Source of the DNA: Nonomuraea pusilla
Lineage (GTDB): Bacteria > Actinomycetota > Actinomycetes > Streptosporangiales > Streptosporangiaceae
Direction: 5' to 3'
DNA: 64,000 bases
Assembly: GCF_900109355.1 (NCBI RefSeq)
Contig: NZ_FOBF01000024.1
Coordinates: 1 to 64,000, forward strand
The position numbers were made by a program, and so were the translations under genes. Below are positions 51,168-59,174 of the stretch, in pieces. The notes beneath the pieces are model-generated. The model saw nothing but the letters and a program-made list of their open reading frames with translations, ran no database searches and had not been told where the DNA came from. The stretch's first letter is position 1. Every line of letters begins with the position of its first letter.

Positions 51168-51955
51168 GAGGCTTCCAGGTGGGTGAGTCGGAGGTCGGGG
51201 ACGTAGAGGGCGTCGACGTCGGCGGCGGTGAGCCGGGAGGCGGGCGCGTCGACCACCGCCCGCCCGGCGACCAGACCGACCACGCGGTCGGCGTGCCGCG
51301 CGGCCAGCGCGGGCTGGTGGAGCACCGCCGCGATGGCGAGCCCCTGGTCGCGGGCGAGCTCGGCCAGCAGCGACACGACCTGGTCGGCGGCGGCCGGGTC
51401 GAGCGCCGACACCGGCTCGTCCGCGAGGATGATCTCGGCCCGCTGGCAGAGCGCGCGGGCGATCGCGACGCGCTGCTGCTGGCCGCCGGACAGCCTCCCC
51501 GCGGGCTCGGCGGCGCGGTCCGCCATGCCGACGCGGTCGAGACAGGCCATGGCCTCCTCGCGCAGTTCCCGGGGGAACAGGGCGGGGGTGAGCGAGTGGC
51601 GCAGCGGCAGCCGGCCCAGCGCGCCCGCGCAGACGTTGTCGAGGGCGCTGCGGCGGCGTACCAGGTGGATCTGCTGGAACACCATCGCGGTGCGGCGCCG
51701 CAGCTCCGCCGACCCGGCGTCGCCCGCCGGCCCCACCTCGCGGCCGTGGACGAGGACCGTCCCGCCGTCCGGCGTCTCCAGCCCGACGACGCAGCGCAGC
51801 GCGGTGGACTTGCCGCAGCCGTTCGCGCCGAGCACCGCGACGAACTCGCCCGCCGCGACGTCCAGGTCGAGGGAGTCGAGCACGGTCCTGCCCGAGTAGG
51901 ACTTGCGCAGGCCCCTCACGGCGAGCGCGGGGGCGCCGGCTCCCTGGGCGGCCAC
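51164..51955 (-). CDS. phnC: phosphonate ABC transporter ATP-binding protein
   Basis: 263 residues: Walker A GANGCGKST, QIHLVRRRSALDNVCAG (Q-loop region characteristic of PhnC), LSGGQQQRVAIARAL and ILADEPVSALDP. GTG start 3 bp after the phnD stop. Confidence 0.93.
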   Translation of the reverse strand: MAAQGAGAPALAVRGLRKSYSGRTVLDSLDLDVAAGEFVAVLGANGCGKSTALRCVVGLETPDGGTVLVHGREVGPAGDAGSAELRRRTAMVFQQIHLVRRRSALDNVCAGALGRLPLRHSLTPALFPRELREEAMACLDRVGMADRAAEPAGRLSGGQQQRVAIARALCQRAEIILADEPVSALDPAAADQVVSLLAELARDQGLAIAAVLHQPALAARHADRVVGLVAGRAVVDAPASRLTAADVDALYVPDLRLTHLEAS

Positions 51956-51957
51956 CG

Positions 51958-52869
51958 TCAGACGTCCTTCTCGGTCAGGCCGAGCGTGGTGGCGAGGTCG
52001 AACAGCGGCTTGTACGTCTGCTCGGTCACCCTGACGAGCGGTCCGGGCGGGTCGACGTCGAGGAAGGCGCCGACCTTGGCGACGTCGGCGGGTTCCAGCT
52101 CCACGAGCGCCTTGGCGACCGCCTCGCGGAAGGCGGGGTCGAGCCTGCCCGACACGGTGATCGGGTCGTTGGGGACGGGCTCCGACTTCCAGATCTGGCG
52201 GTACTTCGCCGGGTCGAACGTGCCGGCGGCCCGCGCGGTGGCGAGCTGCTGGCTGTTGATCTCGGCGGCGTCCACCTTGCCGTTGACGAGGGCGAGCAGC
52301 GCCTCGGGGTGGCCGCCCGCGTAGTCGATCTTGACGGACGACTCGGCCACGCCCTGGGTCTTGAGCGCGTACCTGGGGAGCGCGTCGCCGGAGGCCGACC
52401 CGGCGCTGGACAGCGCGAGCGACCTGCCCGCCAGGTCCTTGACCGAGGTGATCGGCGAGCCGGTGGGCACCCAGATGCCGGCGGTGTAGCTGGTCAGCGC
52501 GCCCTTGGCGTCGGCGAACGAGGCCACCGCCTGCGCCCCGGCCAGCCTGCTGGCGAAGACGTACCCGAGCGGCCCGAACTCGGCCAGCTCCAGCTGGCCG
52601 TTGCGCATGGCGAGCACCTCGGCCGAGTAGTCGTCGACGATCTTCAGCTCGACGGGGCAGTCCAGCTTGCGCTGGAGCGCGGCGGCGAGGGTCTCGTAGG
52701 CGGGCTTGAGCTTGGCGGGGTCCTCGTACGGCTCGACGCCGAAGCGGATCCTGCCGCCCGGGCAGGTCGCGGCGGAGGCGCCGGACGTCCCGGCGTCACC
52801 GCCGCAGCCGGCGAGCAGCAGCAGCGCGGGGGCGAGCGCCGCGGCCGCGAGGAAGGGTCGTGCGCGCAT
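51958..52869 (-). CDS. phnD: phosphonate-binding lipoprotein
   Basis: 303 residues. Lipoprotein signal MRARPFLAAAALAPALLLLAGCGG, then a PhnD/SsuA-type binding domain (FGVEPYEDPAKLKPAYETL, ELAEFGPLGYVFASR, DLAGRSLALSSAGSASG, KSEPVPNDPITVSGRL). Delivers phosphonate, plausibly 2-aminoethylphosphonate, to PhnE. Confidence 0.92.
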   Translation of the reverse strand: MRARPFLAAAALAPALLLLAGCGGDAGTSGASAATCPGGRIRFGVEPYEDPAKLKPAYETLAAALQRKLDCPVELKIVDDYSAEVLAMRNGQLELAEFGPLGYVFASRLAGAQAVASFADAKGALTSYTAGIWVPTGSPITSVKDLAGRSLALSSAGSASGDALPRYALKTQGVAESSVKIDYAGGHPEALLALVNGKVDAAEINSQQLATARAAGTFDPAKYRQIWKSEPVPNDPITVSGRLDPAFREAVAKALVELEPADVAKVGAFLDVDPPGPLVRVTEQTYKPLFDLATTLGLTEKDV

Positions 52870-52925
52870 GGGTCTCTTTCTCCAGTGCGGGGTTCGGGGG
52901 AACTGTCGGGGACTTCGGGGACGGG

Positions 52926-54059
52926 TCAGCGCAGCAGGTCGTCGAGGACCTCGGGGGCCAGGCCGAGCGCGGTGGTCATGCCGACGCCGGAGGTCACGGA
53001 GACCACGCGGACGCCGGGCTCGGGCGCGGCCACGAGGAACGGCTCCGGCGCGGAGGCGTAGACGCCGCGCCAGCGCTCGCGCACCGTGAGGCGTTCGACG
53101 CCGAGCAGTCGTGCGGTCTCGGCGAGGACGTGCCGGTCGGTCTCCTCGTCGTTGAACGGTTCGAGCGTGGCGGCGTAGGCGTGGGTGTCGCCGATGGTGA
53201 GGTCGCCGTCGGGGCGCTGGGTGAACATGAGGTTCAGCCCGATGGCGGCAAGCGCCGGGTGGTCGCTCTCCAGCCGGCCGCGCAGCGCGGGCAGCGTGGG
53301 GCAGGCGGCGAACCCGCCGTAGCGCAGCAGCGAGAAGCCGGTGAGCACGGCCGGGTCGACGCGGCGGCCGTGCGGGTCGGCCACGCGCAGCATGTGCAGG
53401 GCGCAGCGGCGCACCCCCGCCTGTTCTGCGAGGGCGGGGAAGTGCCGGTCCACGTCGTGGCCGACGGCCACGACGACCCGGCCCGCCGCGATCGCGCCGC
53501 GGCTGGTGCCCACCAGCCCGGGTTCCACGGTGTGCGCGGTGGTCGCCCAGTGGAACCGCACGCCGCGGGAGGCGAGCCAGGCGGCGACGGCGTGCGCCGC
53601 CTCGCGCGGGTCCACCCGCACGTCCAGGGGCAGCAGGGCCCCGCCGACCACGCCGGCGCCCGCGGGCACCCGGTCCGCGACCTGGGCTCGGTCGAGGAGC
53701 ACGACGTGGCCGTCGCGCCGCGCGGCGAACTCCTCCAGCACGGCGTACTCGTCGTCGGCGCGGGCGACGACGACGGTGCCCGCCTCGCGCAGCCAGAAGC
53801 CCGCCTGCGCGGCCAGGCGCAGCCAGGAGGTCCTGGCCGCCAGGGCGTAGCGGAGGGCGTCGCCGTCCTGGGCGGTGAAGCAGCCGTGGCCGAAGTTGCG
53901 GACGGAGGCGCCGGTGGCGCGCTCGTCCCGCTCGACGACGGCGACGGACAGCCCGCGGCGCACGGCGTCGGCGGCGTGGGCGAGGCCGACGATGCCCGCG
54001 CCGACGACGACCAGATCGGCGGAGCCGAGGGACCCGCCCACGGAATGGCGACTTGTCAT
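52926..54059 (-). CDS. FAD-dependent oxidoreductase of phosphonate gene clusters (TIGR03364 type)
   Basis: 377 residues of the glycine-oxidase/DAO fold: VVVGAGIVGLAHAADAVRRGLSVAVVERD is the FAD site and SVTSGVGMTTALGLA the C-terminal FAD contact. The family is found next to PhnX-like hydrolases and is linked to oxidation of aminophosphonates such as N-methylated 2-aminoethylphosphonate. Its ATG lies at the centre of a 16-bp palindrome (54051-54066), so a bound repressor would cover the start; GTG 54038 is an alternative start. Confidence 0.85.
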   Translation of the reverse strand: MTSRHSVGGSLGSADLVVVGAGIVGLAHAADAVRRGLSVAVVERDERATGASVRNFGHGCFTAQDGDALRYALAARTSWLRLAAQAGFWLREAGTVVVARADDEYAVLEEFAARRDGHVVLLDRAQVADRVPAGAGVVGGALLPLDVRVDPREAAHAVAAWLASRGVRFHWATTAHTVEPGLVGTSRGAIAAGRVVVAVGHDVDRHFPALAEQAGVRRCALHMLRVADPHGRRVDPAVLTGFSLLRYGGFAACPTLPALRGRLESDHPALAAIGLNLMFTQRPDGDLTIGDTHAYAATLEPFNDEETDRHVLAETARLLGVERLTVRERWRGVYASAPEPFLVAAPEPGVRVVSVTSGVGMTTALGLAPEVLDDLLR

Positions 54060-54124
54060 GACAAGTACGGTGGCGGCCTCCGCCGGTCGGCGTCAACCAC
54101 CGGAAGCGACATGTCACCACTTGT
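54051..54124. promoter_or_regulatory. palindromic GntR operators between the divergent phosphonate genes
   Basis: Perfect palindrome ACTTGTCATGACAAGT (54051-54066), a second GACATGTC (54108-54115) followed by ACTTGT (54119-54124). The related TTGTC...TGTCAA pair lies at the GntR promoter (54194-54209). All share TTGTC/GACAA half-sites, as expected of a HutC-type GntR dimer. Confidence 0.7.
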
Positions 54125-54215
54125 TTCCCTGGATGTCATTTGCCCACGTAGAACGGATATTTCTGCGTACGGGGCACTTATCGGGAGTGTCGGTTGTCCT
54201 GTATTGTCAACTCGC

Positions 54216-54977
54216 ATGGACGGACCTCTGCACGAACGCGTCGCCGCCGACCTGCGCCGCCGCATCAGCGCGGGCGAGCTGCCGGTGGGCTCGGCCCTCC
54301 CCTCGGAGTCGCAGCTGTGCGAGCAGTGGGGCGCCTCCCGCGGCCCGGTCCGCCAGGCCCTCGCCACCCTGCGCGCCGAGGGCCTCATCGGCGGCGGGCG
54401 CGGCCGGCCGCCCGTCGTGCGCAGCAGCACCGCGCCGCAGCCGTTCGAGACCTTCCTGTCGTTCTCGCGCTGGGCCCGCCAGATGGGCCGCACCCCCGGC
54501 CAGCGCACGCTGGAGATCGCCAGGCGGCCCGCCTCACCGCAGGCCGCCGACGTCCTGGGGCTGGACGAGGGCGAGCCCGTCGTCCAGCTCCTCCGGCTGC
54601 GGCTGCTCGACGGCGTGCCGGCCATGATCGAGCGCACCACGTTCGTCTGGCCGGTGGGGCGGCTGCTGTTCGACTTCGACTGCGACTCCGGCTCGGTCTT
54701 CGCCTACCTGAGCGGGTGCGGCGTGGACCTGAGCACCGCCCGCCACACCATCGACGCCGTCACCGCGGGCGAGGACGACTGCGCGCTCCTCGGCATCGCG
54801 CCGGGCGCGGCGCTGCTGCGCGAGCGCCGCCGCACCTCGTCCGCCGACGGCGAGCCCGTCGAGTACTCCGACGACCGTTACCGGCCCGACCTGGTCTCGT
54901 TCACGATCGAGAACTCCCAGCAGGCCCTGCCGGCGCTGCTGCGCAGCCCGGCCGTCACGGCCGTCCCACACCCTTGA
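54216..54977 (+). CDS. GntR-family (HutC/UTRA) regulator of phosphonate genes
   Basis: 253 residues. The N-terminal GntR winged helix (LHERVAADLRRRISAGELPVGSALPSESQLCEQWGASRGPVRQALATL) is followed by a UTRA effector domain (about 80-240). ATG follows TATTGT (54202-54207) by 8 nt. Likely represses both itself and the divergent importer until an aminophosphonate binds. The next gene begins 13 bp downstream. Confidence 0.88.
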   Translation: MDGPLHERVAADLRRRISAGELPVGSALPSESQLCEQWGASRGPVRQALATLRAEGLIGGGRGRPPVVRSSTAPQPFETFLSFSRWARQMGRTPGQRTLEIARRPASPQAADVLGLDEGEPVVQLLRLRLLDGVPAMIERTTFVWPVGRLLFDFDCDSGSVFAYLSGCGVDLSTARHTIDAVTAGEDDCALLGIAPGAALLRERRRTSSADGEPVEYSDDRYRPDLVSFTIENSQQALPALLRSPAVTAVPHP

Positions 54978-54990
54978 GGAGACAGAAACC

Positions 54991-55665
54991 ATGATCGAAC
55001 TGGCGGTTCTCGACATCGCCGGCACCACCGTCGAGGAGCACGGCGCCGTCTACGTCGCCCTGGAGGAGGCCGTGCGCGCCGCCGGCGGCCGTCCCGGCAG
55101 GCAGGACGTCGAACGCTGGATGGGCGCGGACAAACGCGAGGCCATCACGGCCATGCTGACCACGCCCGAGGCCGCGCCGCCGCCCGAGACGGTGGAGTCC
55201 GCCTTCGCCGACTTCCGCGACCGGCTGCGCCGGGCGTACGCCGAGCGGCGGCCGTCCCCGCTGCCCGGCGTCCCCGAGGCGATCGCAGCGCTGCGCGCCG
55301 CCGGGGTCAAGGTGGCCCTCACGACCGGGTTCGACCGCGAGGTGACGGCGGGGCTGCTGGCCGAGGTCGGGTGGGACGACGGCGTGCTCGACGCCGTGGT
55401 CTGCGTGGACGACGTCGCCGCGGGCCGCCCGGCACCTTACATGATCTTCCGGGCGATGGAGGCGACGGGGGTGCGCGACGTCGCGCGGGTGCTGACGGCG
55501 GGCGACACGGTCCGCGACCTCGAAGCCGGGACGAACGCCGGGGCGGCGATCGTGGCGGGCGTCCTCACCGGCGGACTCGACGCATCGGCGCTCGGCGCGG
55601 TCCGCCACACCCACCTCCTGCCCAGCGTCGCGGCCATCCCCGCCCTCCTGGGCCTCCCCGGCTGA
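54991..55665 (+). CDS. PhnX-like HAD hydrolase (phosphonatase-like)
   Basis: 224 residues. D8 (VLDIAGTT) is the HAD nucleophile, followed by a PhnX-like cap with Lys48 in WMGADKREAI, in place of the Schiff-base Lys of phosphonoacetaldehyde hydrolase; AGDTVRDLEAG is motif IV. This TIGR03351-like group accompanies the FAD oxidoreductase above and may hydrolyse phosphonoacetaldehyde or a relative. GAGGAGAC lies just before ATG. Confidence 0.85.
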   Translation: MIELAVLDIAGTTVEEHGAVYVALEEAVRAAGGRPGRQDVERWMGADKREAITAMLTTPEAAPPPETVESAFADFRDRLRRAYAERRPSPLPGVPEAIAALRAAGVKVALTTGFDREVTAGLLAEVGWDDGVLDAVVCVDDVAAGRPAPYMIFRAMEATGVRDVARVLTAGDTVRDLEAGTNAGAAIVAGVLTGGLDASALGAVRHTHLLPSVAAIPALLGLPG

Positions 55666-55718
55666 CGATCGCGCCTGGCGTGCCCCAAAAGTGACCGGGC
55701 ATCACTAGCGTGCCACCC

Positions 55719-56015
55719 ATGCGCAAACCTCTCTTAGCGGCGCTCGCCGCCGCCTCGGTCCTGCTCGCCCAGGCCCCGGCCGCCTCGGCCGCGGCGCAGA
55801 CCCACGCCGCCGGCTGGTGCTCCGAGAAGCAGCCGAGCGGCAGGTACTACTACAAGCACGCCAAGCACTGGGACTGCGTCTCCCCCGGCGCGTACTGCGC
55901 CAAGGAGCAGCGCGGCCAGTACGGCTACTCGATGCGCGCGGCGGCCCACGCCAAGCGGTACAAGTGCGCGCCGTACGCCGGGGGCGCCTGGCGCTGGAAG
56001 CCGGCTCCCGCCTAG
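55719..56015 (+). CDS. small secreted Cys-containing protein
   Basis: 98 residues with a Sec signal peptide (MRKPLLAALAAASVLLAQAPAASA), then a ~73-residue mature part rich in Tyr, Lys and aromatic residues with four Cys (C-EKQ...DC...YC...KC), probably two disulfides. No family recognised. ATG follows TAGCGT (55706-55711) by 7 nt. Its TAG stop overlaps the convergent M50 gene's stop. Confidence 0.65.
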   Translation: MRKPLLAALAAASVLLAQAPAASAAAQTHAAGWCSEKQPSGRYYYKHAKHWDCVSPGAYCAKEQRGQYGYSMRAAAHAKRYKCAPYAGGAWRWKPAPA

Positions 56016-57136
56016 GAGCGGCCGGTGACGCCCGCCGCCTCCGGGCGGCGGGCGGACAGGCGCGCCGGCAGGCGGCGGGCGAGGACGACGAGGTAGACGA
56101 GCCAGCCGGCCGCCACGACGGCCAGCGTGGCGGCGGGCTGCCAGGCCGGAGCCCCCGCGTCCAGCTCCTCCAGCGACCGCCGGCAGACCGCCACCGTCAC
56201 CGGCACCGTGTACGCCGCGAAGAACGCCAGCCCCAGCACCCGTCCCACGACCAGGAACCAGGCGTAGGCGCGCACCCCGCGCCGGGTCCCCGCCCGGCGT
56301 CCCGGCCGTCTGGCCAGGACCTCCCGCAGGTACGCCTGCGCGTCGGCCATGAGGTTCTTCTCGCCCGCCGCGTTGGCGAAGGCGTAGTAGACGTCGGTGC
56401 GCATGAAGAACAGGAACTGCCAGGCGATCTGCGACAGGCAGATCACCATGACGAGCCGTACCGGGCCGGAGTCGAAGGCGAAAAGGACGCAGGCCGAGAC
56501 GCAGACGAGGAACCAGTCCGCGCGCATCCCGGCCAGGTGCGCGCGGTAGCGGGCCCTCCTCGGCACGCCCCAGACGCCGGTGATCCGCGTCTGGACGACG
56601 AGGAACTGCAGGCGCGTGCCGAGCGACAGCTCCGCCCGCACGCCCAGCGAGCGGGCGGCGGCGATGTGCGCGAGCTCGTGCGCGAGGACGAGCAGCCACG
56701 ACCCGGCGGCGAACGCGACCGTGAAGGTCAGGCTGTTGGACCACACGAGCGAGGAGAAGCCGGGCAGGACGCGCGGCTCGGCGACGGCCGCGGCGACGGC
56801 GCAGACGGTGAGCAGCAGCAGGACGGCGTCGGCGGGGCGGGAGAACAGCCAGGCGACGTGGCCGGGCCTGATCCTGTCCCACAGGTTGGGCGGGCGTTCT
56901 GGCCTGGCCAGCAGCCCGGCGCTCTCCAGCCCGGTGACGAACCCCGCCACGTCCACGTCCACGCCGCGCTCCGCGAGGACGCGCGCCCGGACCTCCTCGG
57001 CGGTCCTGGTGCCGTCGAGCGCGGCGACGACGGCCGCGGCGACGCCCGGGACGTGGACGAACGTCTCGCCGTTGCCGATCACGTAGTCGTCGGGGCCGTC
57101 GGCCACGACCGTGAGGAACGACAGGTCGGTCTTCAC
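56012..57136 (-). CDS. M50-family membrane metalloprotease with PqqD-like N-terminus
   Basis: 374 residues. HELAH (153-157) inside a membrane helix is the zinc site of M50 site-2 proteases; about six other helices follow. The first ~75 residues (DDYVIGNGETFVHVPGVAAAVVAALDGTRTAEEVRARV) look like a PqqD/RRE winged helix, used in RiPP pathways to bind a leader peptide. ATG overlaps the ThiF-like stop (ATGA). Likely processes or exports the product of the short peptide gene upstream. Confidence 0.85.
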   Translation of the reverse strand: MKTDLSFLTVVADGPDDYVIGNGETFVHVPGVAAAVVAALDGTRTAEEVRARVLAERGVDVDVAGFVTGLESAGLLARPERPPNLWDRIRPGHVAWLFSRPADAVLLLLTVCAVAAAVAEPRVLPGFSSLVWSNSLTFTVAFAAGSWLLVLAHELAHIAAARSLGVRAELSLGTRLQFLVVQTRITGVWGVPRRARYRAHLAGMRADWFLVCVSACVLFAFDSGPVRLVMVICLSQIAWQFLFFMRTDVYYAFANAAGEKNLMADAQAYLREVLARRPGRRAGTRRGVRAYAWFLVVGRVLGLAFFAAYTVPVTVAVCRRSLEELDAGAPAWQPAATLAVVAAGWLVYLVVLARRLPARLSARRPEAAGVTGRS

Positions 57137-58182
57137 CCGCAGACCTCACAGTCGGGCAGCCGGTCGAAGTCCCAGCCGGTGGTGGTGAAGGTGAGCAGGT
57201 CGAGCCAGACGCTCCTGCCCTCGACCGCCGGGGCTCCGGTGCCGGTGAGGTACCTGATCACCTCGGAGGCGAGCATGCCGGAGACGATCCCGCACAGCGG
57301 CCCGAAGGACGGGATCGTCCGGCCGGGGTTGTCGGAGGACGGCAGCTCGCGGGAGCCGTACCGGGAGGCGAGGGCGCGCTCCTGGCAGGCCAGGCACCCC
57401 GTCTTGCCGGGGACGACGAGCGGGCCGACGAGCCCGGTGTGCTGGTTGAACCCGCCGGTGACGAACGGCGTCCCGGCCTCGACGCAGGCCCGGTTGACCC
57501 AGCGGCGGATGTGCGGCTGCGGCGTGTCCACGGTGTTGACGACGAGGTCGGCGGCCGTGACGACGTCGGCGGGGCCGGTGATGCGCCGTTCCACGGTGGT
57601 GACCTCCAGCCCGGGGCAGTGCTCGCGCAGCGTGCGGGCGGCGGCCTCGATCTTGGGCGTGCCGACGTCGCGCCCGGTGTAGAGGTGCTGGCGGTGCAGG
57701 TTGGCGGGCTCGACGCGGTCGTCGTCCAGCAGGGTGAGCGCGCCGACGCCCGAGGTGGCGAGGTGCAGCGCGACGGCGCCGCCGATCGCGCCCGCGCCGA
57801 GCACGGCGACGTGCCTGCCGGCCAGCCCGGCGAGCGCGGAGGCGGCCTCCTGGGCGGGGTGGAACATCGACAGGAACAGCGCGAGGCGGGAGAGCGGGGC
57901 GTCGGCGGCGAGGACGTCCAGGTCGGCGTCGGTGACGAGGATCCGCGCGGCGAGAAGCCGCTCGACGGCCGCGTCGAGCTCGGCGGGCGGCACCTCGGGG
58001 ACGAGCGCGGGCAGCGCGTCGCGCTCGACGGGGGTCTCTGCGCACAGCCTGAGCAGGCGGCGCAGGGGCGGCGGCGCGGGGTCCAGGATCTGGCCGGTCG
58101 GGGGGAAATCGCCGAGGCGCACGCGCTCGCGGGCGTCGTCGACGAAGAGCGGGAACGCCGGATTGACCTGGATCTTCGGCAT
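57133..58182 (-). CDS. ThiF/E1-like adenylating enzyme with N-terminal leader-binding-like domain
   Basis: 349 residues. Residues 1-85 form a winged-helix-like region similar to the start of bacteriocin/TOMM ThiF-like proteins. The E1 domain follows: nucleotide loop GAGAIGG (129-135), NLHRQ with R164, K177, D218 region NTVDTPQPH, and two Cys pairs, C263/C266 and C345/C348, which should bind zinc. It would adenylate a C-terminal carboxylate. ATG 58182 is preferred over an in-frame start at 58227, which would run through a hairpin. Stop overlaps the M50 gene. No YcaO partner is in the window. Confidence 0.85.
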   Translation of the reverse strand: MPKIQVNPAFPLFVDDARERVRLGDFPPTGQILDPAPPPLRRLLRLCAETPVERDALPALVPEVPPAELDAAVERLLAARILVTDADLDVLAADAPLSRLALFLSMFHPAQEAASALAGLAGRHVAVLGAGAIGGAVALHLATSGVGALTLLDDDRVEPANLHRQHLYTGRDVGTPKIEAAARTLREHCPGLEVTTVERRITGPADVVTAADLVVNTVDTPQPHIRRWVNRACVEAGTPFVTGGFNQHTGLVGPLVVPGKTGCLACQERALASRYGSRELPSSDNPGRTIPSFGPLCGIVSGMLASEVIRYLTGTGAPAVEGRSVWLDLLTFTTTGWDFDRLPDCEVCG

Positions 58183-58203
58183 GCGGGCTCCGGAGGGGTG
58201 GTG

Positions 58204-58226
58204 TGGGGCCTCACGGGGAGGCCCCA
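58204..58226 (-). terminator. hairpin between peptide gene and ThiF-like gene
   Basis: TGGGGCCT (58204-58211) pairs perfectly with AGGCCCCA (58219-58226) around CACGGGG. Such hairpins after RiPP precursor genes protect the precursor message and reduce read-through into the enzyme genes. Confidence 0.6.
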
Positions 58227-58241
58227 CGGACGCGCGGGCGG

Positions 58242-58304
58242 TCAGCAGCTGTTGCTGTTACCGGTGGTCTCGACTTCCTCGACCTTCTTGATCTCGATCG
58301 TCAT
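58242..58304 (-). CDS. putative RiPP precursor peptide (20 residues)
   Basis: Minus-strand reading frame encoding MTIEIKKVEEVETTGNSNSC, then TGA. GAGGGAAGG lies about 9-17 nt upstream of ATG, a good ribosome site. The first ~14 residues are charged and leader-like, and the end GNSNSC is small and polar with a terminal Cys, as in a short core. Its place at the head of a ThiF/M50 gene pair, with a hairpin directly after it, is the main support; 20 codons alone would not be convincing. No homolog is known to me. Confidence 0.65.
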   Translation of the reverse strand: MTIEIKKVEEVETTGNSNSC

Positions 58305-58377
58305 CGTGCGATCCTTCCCTCGATCTTGATGGGTCGAGGAGATCGTAAAGAAAACGACAGAGAAAAGGGAGACCCAA

Positions 58378-58389
58378 TGACGTTATGTG
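58378..58389 (-). promoter_or_regulatory. ACATAACGTCA motif upstream of the peptide gene
   Basis: On the minus strand ACATAACGTCAT lies 74 bp before the peptide ATG, in an AT-rich island (58325-58440) that must hold the promoter. The same 11-mer is upstream of the GNAT gene at 49504-49514. I see no convincing -35/-10 pair. Confidence 0.3.
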
Positions 58390-58442
58390 GCGCTATTGGT
58401 GCCGTAGGTGTTGAAGTCATGTAAATATGGCCGTAAATCGGG

Positions 58443-59012
58443 TTAAATGCGGGAGAGGAACGCGATGACCCGTTCCCACATGAGCTTCGCCGACGTCTCG
58501 CAGTAGCCCGGCAGGTCGGGGTCGGCGAACAGGTGCGCCTCCCCCGGGTAGGTGAACCACTCGAACCCCGGCCCGACCGCCGCCGCGAGCTCCGCGATCT
58601 CCCCCTCGTCCACCCAGGGGTCGCCCTCGCTGTGGTGCACCTGGACCGGGACGTGCCGCGGCCAGGCCCCGTCGGTCACCTCGTCCACGGTCACCCCGCC
58701 GTGGAACAGCAGCGCGCCCCTGGCCATCGGGTGGTTGGCGGCCAGGAGCTGCGCCCCGTACGCACCGAGCGAGAACCCGGCGAAGACCACCGGTCCGGAC
58801 ACCTCACCGCCGATCGCCCGGAAGCGGCGCGCCAGTTCCTCCATGCCGACCTCGTCCCGCTTGCGCAGCCCGGACTCGATGTCGGCGAACACCTCGCCGT
58901 CGTAGTAGTCGGGCGTCCGCACGGTGTGCCCGCCCGCCCGTAGTGTCTCCGCCGCCACGGCCACCCCCGGCCTCAGGCCCTGCGCGGAGTGCAAGAGGAT
59001 GATCTCTGCCAT
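58443..59012 (-). CDS. dienelactone hydrolase-family alpha/beta hydrolase
   Basis: 189 residues with nucleophile S81 (GFSLGAYGA), acid D131 or D135 (EGDPWVDEGE) and H160 (PGEAHLF). The nucleophile elbow carries Ser, not the Cys of true dienelactone hydrolases. Short, cytoplasmic, substrate unknown. Transcribed toward the RiPP-like locus but separated from it by an AT-rich regulatory island. Confidence 0.85.
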   Translation of the reverse strand: MAEIILLHSAQGLRPGVAVAAETLRAGGHTVRTPDYYDGEVFADIESGLRKRDEVGMEELARRFRAIGGEVSGPVVFAGFSLGAYGAQLLAANHPMARGALLFHGGVTVDEVTDGAWPRHVPVQVHHSEGDPWVDEGEIAELAAAVGPGFEWFTYPGEAHLFADPDLPGYCETSAKLMWERVIAFLSRI

Positions 59013-59120
59013 GACGCCCTGTGTATCACCGGCCGGTGCGATGAGCTAGAAGGACAATTCGGACGGAAATTTCCGTGAAATATCCCCCGGGCGGAACCGT
59101 CACGGCCGCCCGGGGGAAAG

Positions 59121-59170
59121 GCGCGGGAAAGCGTGGGAAAGCGTGGGAAAGCGTGGGAAAGCGTGGGAAG
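59121..59170. repeat. five 10-bp tandem repeats (GCGTGGGAAA)
   Basis: GCGCGGGAAA, three GCGTGGGAAA and GCGTGGGAAG run without gaps, ending 5 bp before the xylanase remnant's stop. Perfect copies suggest recent slippage. Confidence 0.85.
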
Positions 59171-59174
59171 GGCG

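Noticed and set aside
50328..55665. C-P lyase pathway
   Set aside because: No phnGHIJKLM-type genes are present; only an importer and an oxidase/HAD pair.
58377..58424. Plus-strand 15-codon gene MTLCGAIGAVGVEVM with AGGGAG upstream
   Set aside because: It has a good ribosome site, but its codons are AT-rich, it lies in the promoter island of the opposite-strand peptide gene, and nothing follows it on the plus strand. Worth rechecking only if conserved.
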